From Paroedura picta (lineage: Eukaryota; Chordata; Lepidosauria; Squamata; Gekkonidae): a DNA stretch of 64,000 nt. Of this stretch, positions 56,500 to 64,000 are shown one piece after another. A program made the translations under genes and the position numbers. The stretch covers positions 22,182,345 through 22,246,344 of the forward strand of contig NC_135381.1 in assembly GCF_049243985.1 (NCBI RefSeq), read 5' to 3'. A model generated the notes under the pieces. It made no database searches. It saw nothing but the letters and a program-made list of their open reading frames with translations, and was not told the DNA's origin. Numbering within the stretch: position 1 is the stretch's first letter; every line of letters starts with the position of its first letter.

Positions 56500-56575
56500 G
56501 CACCAGAGGAAAGGGAGCCGCGGCCCGGCGCCATGTCCTTCGCGGCCCGGCATCGGGTTGGGGACCACTGCTCCA
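56500..56575. mobile_element. Right end of a hAT element (GGTTGGGGACCACTG)
   Basis: GCGGCCCGGCGCCATGTCC, GCGGCCCGGCATCGGGTTGG and GGACCACTG match the terminus of the 13432-13765 family. No left end is visible. It lies directly before a LINE fragment. Confidence 0.6.
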
Positions 56576-56702
56576 GCAGATGTGCTGGCTTCTGGTTGAA
56601 TTCCGGATCAGACTTAAGGTTTTGGTTATCACCTTTAAGGCCATATGCAGTCTGGGTCCAGTGTACCTGAGGGATTGCCTCTCGGCTTACAACCTCTGTG
56701 GT
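56576..56702 (+). mobile_element. L2-like LINE fragment
   Basis: FRIRLKVLVITFKAICSLGP followed by VYLRDCLSAY is the conserved RIRFKVLVLTFKAL-GLGP-YL region also seen at about 37060-37140. Only about 40 codons remain. Confidence 0.75.
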
Positions 56703-57236
56703 CACACCCCATGGGAAACACAAAAAAAGAAAAGAAAAAAAGGCAAAACCAGGAAATTGAAGAGGAAGTCCATGGTCACAGGTTGACACATGTGTGACAT
56801 AGAGGAGAAACAACAAAAACAAGATCGGGAGGACAAGAATTCCAAGATTATTACTCGGAATTTCTCAGCAGGTAGAACTGAGGGTGGGGCAGGGAAAACT
56901 ATATTCTTTAAAGTCCCATAAGGGAGGCTCCCTCTATTTGCTATATCTAACAATAACCAATAAAAGAATATTAAAAGAAAAAGAAAACAAGACCCGGAGG
57001 ATTTGCCGGAATGTTAAACTCAGATGGTCCTCGTCATCAGGACTGACATGTTTATGGGTGAGCTTTAAAAAAAAACCAGGAAGGCCAATCCTTGGTCACA
57101 CAGATAAGGCCGCCCAATTTATTTGAATGTGATTAGCCCTACGTGAGTGAGTAGAGGTGTGACCTAACCATCCTTGGATGACTTCACCCCACTGAATAGA
57201 AGAAACCTTCAGGTAAGACCAATGTTTGCATGTGTA
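56703..57236. other. Unclassified, possibly retroelement-derived interval
   Basis: A-rich stretches and a CTGATGACGAGGAC-like word on the minus strand (near 57025-57045) suggest an old retroposon, but no family is recognised. Confidence 0.25.
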
Positions 57237-57258
57237 TGTATATATATATATATATATA
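57237..57258 (+). repeat. (TA)n microsatellite
   Basis: A TA run into which, or beside which, the following SINE inserted. Confidence 0.85.
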
Positions 57259-57509
57259 AGCCTCTTGTGGTACAGAGTGGTAAGGCAGCAGACATGCAGT
57301 CTGAAGCTCTGCCCATGAGGCTGGGAGTTCAGTCCCAGCAGCCGGCTCAAGGTTGACTCAGCCTTCCATCCTTCCGAGGTCAGTAAAATGAGTACCCAGC
57401 TTGCTGGGGGGGTAAACGGTAATGACTGGGGAAGGCACTGGCAAACCACCCTGTATTGAGTCTGCCATGAAAACGCTGGAGGGCGTCACCCCAAGGGTCA
57501 GACATGACC
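57259..57509 (+). mobile_element. Sauria-type SINE, 3' end cut
   Basis: It has the same head (GCCTCTTGTGGTACAGAGTG) and body as 7259-7539, ending at GGGTCAGACATGAC. The GGTGCTTGCACAGG and TTTACC tail is replaced by TA/TG repeats. Confidence 0.85.
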
Positions 57510-57514
57510 ATTGC

Positions 57515-57566
<52 letters not shown>

Positions 57567-57608
57567 ATGTATATGTATGTGTATGTGTATATACACACAC
57601 ACACACAA
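57515..57608 (+). repeat. Compound TA/TG/TATG/CA microsatellite
   Basis: TATA, TG, TATG/GTGTATG and finally CA units in series. The CA part can pair with the TG part. Frames across it are repeat products. Confidence 0.95.
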
Positions 57609-58480
57609 CGGAAATCCTGCATTTATTCTAGGATGTATCCATACATCCTATTGAATGCTAGGGTTTTCCTTGGGTGCACACTGGCATGCCAGTTGGGTAG
57701 GAAGGTAAGGCATGACTTGTCTTCTAGCTTGCTATGTTGTGATTTTCATCCTGATCCTAATTTTAAAAATGTTGATATTTCTGCTGTTTGTATTTTATCT
57801 AAATTTTGCATCTAAGGGCTGGTTCATTGCTTTATACCAAGAGAGAGAAAAAAAGAATCTGTCCAATGGCTTATTAAAAGGTTAAATTATAAGAGTCTCT
57901 GTTATCTCTTTCTTATAATTTTCACCCGGACTCAGCACACAAGCCAAACAAACTCAAACAGCCTATTCGAATCAGACCGGCAATCTAACAAATTTTGACT
58001 TCATCCCAAGAAGAACAGGCTTCACTTGTTGGGTTGTTCTCCTTCTCCCAATGTTCTCTTCCCTCTCCTCCTCAGCCCTCCAGTGCCACATCTATATAGG
58101 GCACTGTCCAGTGGAGCAAGTCTGTCAGACTCAGCATAAAGCATCAGGGCTTTCCTCTGTTCTGCAGGCAACCCTTTTTGCGGTTTTCCAGGGACACTAG
58201 CTGTGAGTCCCAGGGGGGAGCCTCTTGGTACTTTTGTTTCCCAACGCTGGCAGAACCGCTTCATTCTTTATCACCACAGTCCTCTGAGACACGGGCTCCA
58301 GTTGCTCCTGGGAACTGCCACACTCTGCTGAACATGATCCTGGAACCCCCTAGCTGCTCTGAAAAGAGGGAGGGCGTGTATACGGGGCAAATACAGGTTC
58401 CATCTTGTCTGTGGAGGGAGAGACAGGGAGAGAGAAGACAAAATTTTAACCAACCAATCTTTGTTTACGGTCATTTAGAC
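57609..58480. other. Unassigned interval, no supported gene
   Basis: No family or exon is recognised. Opposed frames near 58022-58489 carry no known domain. Confidence 0.35.
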
Positions 58481-58616
58481 CAGGGGTAGTCAACCTGTGG
58501 TCCTCCAGATGTACATGGACTACAATTCCCAAGAGCCCCTGCCAGCATTTGCTGGCAGGGGCTCATGGGAATTGTAGTCCATGGACATCTGGAGGACCAC
58601 AGGTTGACTACCCCTG
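58481..58616. mobile_element. Palindromic hAT-type MITE, CAGGGGTAGTC family, 136 bp
   Basis: Arms start CAGGGGTAGTCAACCTGTGG. The centre has CCTGCCAGCATTTGCTGGCA. Exact 8-bp duplications ATTTAGAC flank it at 58473-58480 and 58617-58624. Confidence 0.96.
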
Positions 58617-59477
58617 ATTTAGACCAAAATTTTAGATACACTACTATACAATAGCAGTTTGTAAAAGGGAAGGTAATACATTAAAAGGTTAAAAAAATGC
58701 ATCAACAATAAAACTTAAAAACTTCTCCACCATAAAAGTCAACATTCAAAAGCATTAAATACCGTTGACTATTTTAGAAGGATAAAACGAGCCATAAAAG
58801 CAATAAAACTATTAAAGCTGTTAAAAATATAAAATAAAAACAAGATTAAGAGACGTACCATCAAAGCTATTAACCAAAAAACATAAGAAATTCGGTGGAC
58901 CTATCAGCAAGATTATAATGGCCATACATCAGTGACCCAATCTTTCCTAGTTCTTAAAGCTAGCCACACAAATTTTGCTACTTTGCTGGTTAAAAAATTA
59001 TCTGAATCTGATAGCAATAGTTGCAGGCGATGCTTTCTCAGGTTGTGAGGTCATTCTATAAGCATTGGTAGTAATGCACCTGTGCGAATATGATTATACA
59101 GCTTGCACTCAAATAAGATGTGTTCTGTGTTCTCTACTTGACCCTCGTTGCAGATACAGAGCAGATCCATCAAATTTTCCACTCAAGTAAGCAGAGGGCA
59201 GGGCATTGTGACGAAAAGAGGAGAGGTTGTTGATTCTAACGATGGAGTTGTGATGGAGAAGCAAGAACTATTCACAGCTGCCATGGAATGTCTGTTGCCC
59301 ACAGACCCTGGGTAGAAGAGTAGGCATCAAAGGGATCAGGGAATGGGACGCTTCCCCGTCGCTACCCAGAGACTGTGCATGAGCTGACTTTGAAAAAATG
59401 AGCTTCAGCTGTTAAACAAAATTGTATGTGAGAATTTTCAAGGCAGCTAAAAAATAAAATATGCATTGATAACAAAT
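58617..59477 (-). mobile_element. Possible old LINE remnant
   Basis: The A-rich left part and the order of motifs around 58920-59240 on the minus strand look like the 3' portion of a LINE, but I see no diagnostic protein motif. The call is weak. Confidence 0.25.
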
Positions 59478-59514
59478 CCGACTCTCCAGATTAGAGTCCG
59501 ATGCTCTTAACCAC
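59478..59514 (-). mobile_element. tRNA-derived SINE head fragment
   Basis: The complement reads AGTGGTTAAGAGCATCGGAC, TCTAATCTGGAGAGTCGG, which is the 5' head of the 29.4-kb SINE family. The rest is missing and the fragment abuts a TTA array. Confidence 0.55.
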
Positions 59515-59590
<76 letters not shown>

Positions 59591-59591
59591 T
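59515..59591 (+). repeat. (TTA)n microsatellite, LINE tail
   Basis: About 25 ATT units. They lie at the 3' end of a minus-strand L2-like LINE terminus (59592-59690) and match the AAT tail of the LINE at 37525-37558, so this is probably an expanded tail. Confidence 0.93.
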
Positions 59592-59690
59592 CAATTTATT
59601 TCCTGTCACTCCGAAGTGGCTCGTGATGGGTTACAACAGTCTGAATAAAACCCCCAGTAAAACTCCCCTTAAAACCACAGACATAGAATC
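59592..59690 (-). mobile_element. L2-like LINE 3' terminus
   Basis: The complement of TCAATTTATTTCCTGTCACT, GAAGTGGCTCGTGATGGGTT matches GTTACCCGCCACAAGCC and GGTGGGAAATAAATCA of the 37.5-kb LINE end. Confidence 0.7.
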
Positions 59691-59945
59691 ATAGAATAAT
59701 AGAGTAGGAAGGGACCTCATGGGTCATCTAGTCCAACCCCCTGCACTATGCAGGACACTCACAATCCTATCGCTCATCCACTGTAACCTGCCACCCTCTT
59801 GAACCTTCACAGAATCAGCCTCTCCATCAGATGTCTATCCAACCTCTGTTTAAAAATTTCCAAAGATGGAGAACCCACCACTTCCCTAGGAAGCCTGTTC
59901 CACTGAGAAACCCCTCTAATTGTCAGGAACTTCTTCCAGATGTTT
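59685..59945 (-). mobile_element. CR1 LINE 3' end
   Basis: AGAATCATAGAATAATAGAG, CATCTAGTCCAACCCCCTGC and CACAGAATCAGCCTCTCCAT are the complement of a CR1 3' UTR. The minus strand also encodes SQWNRLPREVVGSPSLEIFK. It closely parallels 1807-2130. Confidence 0.9.
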
Positions 59946-60039
59946 AGATGGAATTTCTGACTCAAAATATCTACAGGTCCCCCCCCCCCCAGACTGAGAG
60001 GTCGAACCTCCCTAGGGATTGTCAATGTTATTATTTGTT

Positions 60040-60186
60040 GAAATGCTGTTCTAGTTGGTATGATATTTTATGATTGTTATCCGTTATATTGATATTGTTC
60101 TATGTAAATGTTCTAAAATGTTTTGTGTAAACCGCCCAGAGCCGTAAGGAAGGGCAGTATCAAAATATTAAATAAATAAATAAATA
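60040..60186 (+). mobile_element. L2-like LINE 3' tail with AAAT repeat
   Basis: TTTTGTGTAAACCGCCCAGA, GCCGTAAGGAAGGGCAGTAT and ATTAAATAAATAAATAAAT form the terminus. The 59985-60040 stretch may be its UTR. Confidence 0.7.
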
Positions 60187-61540
60187 TTGGTCCTTTGTTT
60201 GAATGCCCAGAGACCAAGGTGTGTGTCAGTTCAGTGTAGTGACACTCACCTGTCAGCCAAACTTAACATCATGTATTCATGTTCAGCATTTGCCCCCTGT
60301 GGCCTGAATATATTACAGGTTTCATTTTTGATTGAATAACAACAAGAACAACAATTTTATTTTTATCTTAAAAGATGGTGATCATTGTACACTGTTGGAA
60401 CATTAGGCTCTTCACATATGAATCCTAAAAAGGTACAGCTAAAAAATAAACATTTTTTATTACAGGGAATACATGTGTCTTCTAGATACATTGATCAGAA
60501 AGCATGGTTGGCTATGACTTGCTACAAAAGTGAGGATTTGGTGACAAACCCATGTTTATTACTGCAGCATGAAAAAGCACCTTTAATATGAGTCACTTTA
60601 TTAGAACAGCTAAGAACAACCATAACGTAATGCACATAACACTTTTGACTGGGCAAAAGTATAATACAATCCTGGAAGGCAATTCTTTCAACTTTACAGG
60701 TTAGAAAGAGACGCAGAAGGGGATGAATACATGTTGTTGTCCATCACCCATGATGTGCCAAAGCAGAGATAGACGTCATGGAATCTTCATTCACTGAATC
60801 TGTATTCATATAATTTCCTTTTTCTTTTTCTGAGACTGTTTTACCCTTTTGGTTCTTCTCCTGGATTTTCTGCTGTAAAAGTCATCTTCATCTCTCTGCT
60901 GCGAATGCTTGCATTTTGCCTCCACCGTGAAGCTGATTGCTAGTCCAAGCATAGAGTCTGTCAAGCAAGCACCAGTTTGGAATTTCATCCCTGTACTCCT
61001 TTCTGAAGCAAGAAGCCATACCTGCCCACAGGTGCAAAATGGTTGATGAAATTTGGGCAAAGGAGAGGGAGAGACCATCCTGAAGAATGCTGTAACCTGG
61101 AGACCCTGTGAGGATGCATATCTCCATGGCAACACAGAGAATGTGTAATTATCACCCCATGGTAACTGAACAGCGTTACTGCTCAGAAAATGGCACCAGT
61201 CCTAATACACTCTATTGGGCTGAGGTTCAGTTTCCCTGGATCTATTGCCCTCTATCATCTTTCAGTATCTGCATCATACACAGCTTTTTTTTTGGCTCCT
61301 TTAGGCCTTGCATAACACCAAATAGGCCAGGATGTTGCATCTCCCTCTCCCACTGTAGCTTCAGCCTTATTTTGTAGTAATAAAGAGAGTCATCTTATGT
61401 GCTGTCCCACTTTGGGGAACTCCCAAAGCCTGAACCCAAGGGTTTAAATAAACTTTTCTCAATAGAAAGCTATGTGGTATCCCCATGAAACGAGCATTCT
61501 ACATTCTCATATGAGAAGAACAGGAAACTGGTACAAAGTC
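60187..61540. other. Unassigned interval, no supported gene
   Basis: No repeat family is secured. AATAAA words near 61379 and 61447 lie in a stretch that could be an old LTR or other transposon end, but ends could not be found. Confidence 0.3.
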
Positions 61541-61552
61541 ATCCAAGCTTTA

Positions 61553-61842
61553 AAGGTAAAGGTAAAGGTATCCCCTGAGCAAGCACCGGGTCATGTCTGA
61601 CCCTTGGGGTGACGCCCTCTAGCGTTTTCATGGCAGACTCAATACGGGGTGGTTTGTCAGTGCCTTCCCCAGTCATTACCATTTATCCCCCAGCAAGCTG
61701 GGTACTCATTTTACCGACCTCGGAAGGATGGAAGGCTGAGTCAACCTTGAGCCGGCTGCTGGGATCGAACTCCCAGCCTCATGGGCAGAGCTTCAGACAG
61801 CATGTCGGCTGCCTTACCACCCTGCACCACAAGAGGCTCCTC
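61553..61842 (-). mobile_element. Sauria-type SINE, full length
   Basis: At the left is the tail AAGGTAAAGGTAAAGGTATC, then the complement of the BovB-like GGGTCAGACATGACCCGGTG. The tRNA-like head complement ends AAGAGGCTCCTC. Exact 13-bp duplications CATCCAAGCTTTA flank it (61540-61552 and 61843-61855), marking target-primed insertion. Confidence 0.93.
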
Positions 61843-61855
61843 CATCCAAGCTTTA

Positions 61856-62608
61856 GAACATTACAAAGAATCCCTTGTGTATGACTTGACCACGTCAAGA
61901 CTATTCTCCAACTGTTTTTGAAAAAAATTGATTGTGATAGTTTTACTAATGGTGCCACATCCCCCCGGTGAATCATCTTGATGAAATGAAGCCACTAAGC
62001 AAACAGTGACATTAGCTCTGGAGTGAATCTGTTTTATCAATTAAAGCAATCAGTGTGGGTCCTGTGCAAATTTCATTTGCAAGAAGTAAATCAAGTCTTT
62101 CATTAGTAGGCCTGTAATCCAAGCAAATAATGTATAAATATATATTACCCTTCTGAATAATGGGACTGCATATTGAATCACCACAGCAGCCCTGAGTGCA
62201 GGGGAAAACCAACAGCTTGTTCACTATAAATGTTACAAGAGCACATGGAGAGAAACTGTTGTATATCTAACATCACCAACTTTGGTCCCTGCTGATTATA
62301 AGGAGAATTCTGATGAATGAGTCAAAAATATCGCATCGTGCAGGTCTTCCTGTTTATAGCTGTGGTTAGCTGGATACCTTTGTTTTTTGAGATCTGCTGC
62401 CTCTGAGACTGGAGGTTCTATTTAGCAATCCTGGCTAATAGTCCTGTTCTCCAAGAACTTGTGCTTCCTTTGGGGGGGGGGGGAAGCTTTCCCCTTCTGC
62501 CAAACAGTTGGCTGACAGGAGGCCACAGAAAACCTCCTTCTCACTTGAAATACTGCTCTGGCCAGCCTCGCTGCTGGGGGGAAGAGGCAGCCAAGTAACT
62601 CTCTGTAG
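61856..62608. other. Unassigned interval, no supported gene
   Basis: Contains a G-run near 62473-62484. No other recognisable feature. Confidence 0.35.
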
Positions 62609-62720
62609 ATTTGAGGCCTACCACACAGGGTTGTTGTACAGATGAAACAGGAGGTGAAAGAACCTCCACAACAGCATCCAGTTTCATCTGCACAACAACC
62701 CTGTGTGGTAGGCCTCAAAT
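62609..62720. repeat. Inverted repeat with 40-base arms
   Basis: Arms 62609-62648 and 62681-62720 are complementary at 39 of 40 positions around a 32-base loop. The arms contain GGCCTACCACACAGGGTTGT, which resembles part of the SINE body (CTCACAGGGTTGTTGTG), so they may be a snap-back duplication of SINE DNA. A strong hairpin is possible in DNA or RNA. Confidence 0.92.
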
Positions 62721-62785
62721 GTTTCAACTCCACAACAACCTCCATGAAGGGCCTTAAATGCTTCTTTTGTACAACAGCCCTGTCC
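62689..62785 (+). repeat. Degenerate tandem repeat of about 40 bp
   Basis: Units beginning TGCACAACAACCC, TCCACAACAACCT and TGTACAACAGCCC at 62689, 62729 and 62768 are followed by GGCCT(C/T)AAATG(T/C)TTC-like blocks, giving two to three degenerate repeats that start inside the right arm of the hairpin. Confidence 0.6.
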
Positions 62786-62988
62786 ACCTCCAAAGCAGCC
62801 ATTTCTACCTGGAGAGCTGATATTTATAGTCTGGAGATGACCTGTAATTCCAGGAGCTCTCCAGGCCACACCTGGAGGTTGACTACCCTTGAGTTGGAAA
62901 TATTTCTGGAGGTTTAGAGGTGGGACTTCAAAATGGTACAATGCCTCAGGGTCCAGCCTCCAAAGTAGCCTGCTTGACACCCACCTCT
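62786..62988 (+). mobile_element. GGTTGCCA-type element in permuted order
   Basis: 62786-62890 carries the right half of the family (AAAGCAGCCATTTCTACCTG, GAGATGACCTGTAATTCCAG, CACACCTGGAGGTTGAC). 62893-62988 then carries a left half (GGAAATATTTCTGGAGGTTT, AATGCCTCAGGGTCCAGCC, CAAAGTAGCC). Right half before left half means two partial copies head to tail, or a rearranged copy. Confidence 0.55.
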
Positions 62989-64000
62989 CCACACCCATGC
63001 CCTCATTTGTCACCACGCCACTACAACCCCCCCTACAACACACATATTCAACCTCATGCCCTTACAAATGGACAACCCCTCCCCTTACTCTTCCCCGTGC
63101 CAAGCTCTCTCTCTTAATCACTCTCTTCCTTTCTACCTCCCTCTCTCTTTGCTATATCTCCTCCCCCCAGTGTCCATTGTATCAGCTACAACAGGCTTTA
63201 ATTCTAGTATATATATAAATGTGAAGAATGTTAATGTGGAAGTACTTTCCTGTTAATTAGAACCTTTCCCAAACATAGCTGTCAAAATGAGTGAGTGAAA
63301 ATAAATTAGTGCTCATTTGAACAGTATTCTGAGAAGTCAACGGAACACTTCAAATAACTAAATGGAATTTTTAACTGGAGCTAAACTCTTCAAGATGTGT
63401 AATTCTGGGAACCTCCTGCATGTACAGGTACTTAATTGCACTGAACATAACCTAATTTCAGAAGGTTTTGACAAGCTATCATTTGCCACAGATGAAAAAC
63501 TAACTATACGTTGTAATATTAGAGTACGTTTGAATGTCAAACAAAACAGAACAGCATAATGTCCATATCTAGAAATGTATTTCATCCATTATAAAACTCT
63601 CCTTAATCCTTTTTTTAAAAAGGATGCACAAGTCCCCAGGGGCATTTAGTGCTGCCGAAAGTATCTCAATTGAAAAGATAAATTCTTACCTTCCTGTTTC
63701 AAACAGAGTATGAGCATTCCCTTGCTTGCATTACATTTCTGGAACTATGATCTCTCCATAAAATAAAAATCAGTATATCAAATATTCACTAACGCAAAAG
63801 AAAAATACAAAGTCGGAGCTGTCTAAACATGGATTTCTGCATATTTAAATATCACTCATTCTCTGCCCCATGGAGTTCTATTCTACTGTATAAAGCTGTG
63901 TTTTGAATTGTGTGTTTGAGCCCATTTATGCTAAAACTCTTACATTCAAGCCAAGGCATGCTTTCATACAGAAGAGAAGAGCTTTAAAAAAATATTGAGT
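62989..64000. other. Unassigned interval to window end
   Basis: Pyrimidine-rich 63000-63170, then AT-rich DNA. No repeat family or exon is recognised. Confidence 0.35.

Noticed and set aside
57504-57815. Frames rich in Val-Cys repeats
   Set aside because: Produced by the TG/TATG microsatellite. They disappear outside it.
61190-61480. AATAAA-containing stretch resembling an LTR end
   Set aside because: No paired repeat, no TG...CA ends and no internal retroelement sequence were seen, so the evidence is too thin to list.

Overview
This window looks like intergenic or intronic DNA from a squamate reptile, most likely a lizard. I found no host gene whose exons I can support. The lineage call rests on repeat content. 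There are four copies of a tRNA-headed SINE whose 3' end matches the BovB LINE tail, the Sauria SINE pattern. There are also a BovB/RTE 3' end, several CR1 3' ends with the ATTCTATGA-type terminus, many L2-like LINE pieces, Ty3 and Ty1/Copia-like LTR fossils, and a rich set of short hAT-type elements. The species cannot be named from this sequence alone.

Layout. From 1 to 9.6 kb there are an L2-like fragment, a CR1 3' end, a tRNA/L2-tailed SINE, an internally shortened LINE with a GAAT tail, a possible solo LTR, a folded-back CR1 endonuclease fragment split by a Sauria SINE, and a second Sauria SINE. From 9.6 to 16.9 kb there are a Copia-like gag fossil, a compact Ty3-type fossil (12.9-15.1 kb) interrupted by a 334-bp hAT element with a perfect 8-bp target duplication, and a CpG-dense 330-bp inverted-repeat element. 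From 17.25 to 24.76 kb the DNA is AT-rich and repeat-poor, broken only by a BovB tail.

From 24.7 to 37.6 kb transposons return: palindromic hAT-type MITEs, a LINE remnant beside a possible Penelope-like terminus, further inverted-repeat elements, a GC-rich intermediate-filament-like coding remnant ending in a hAT terminus, and an L2-like LINE with reverse transcriptase. From 37.6 to 47 kb the DNA is mostly unassigned, with one palindromic MITE and a SINE inserted into a SINE. From 47 to 64 kb there are a large compound microsatellite abutting a minus-strand LINE, a Ty3-like reverse-transcriptase fossil, more LINE and SINE fragments, CR1, another palindromic MITE, a Sauria SINE with a 13-bp target duplication, and a 40-bp-arm hairpin region.

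No functional gene network can be drawn. The coherent story is one of repeat lineages: autonomous LINEs (BovB, CR1, L2-like) and the SINEs that borrow their tails, and non-autonomous hAT elements with no transposase in the window. The least familiar signal is a group of short elements with CCGATTATGCAC-like inverted ends. In one of them this end motif recurs internally and CpG density is very high.
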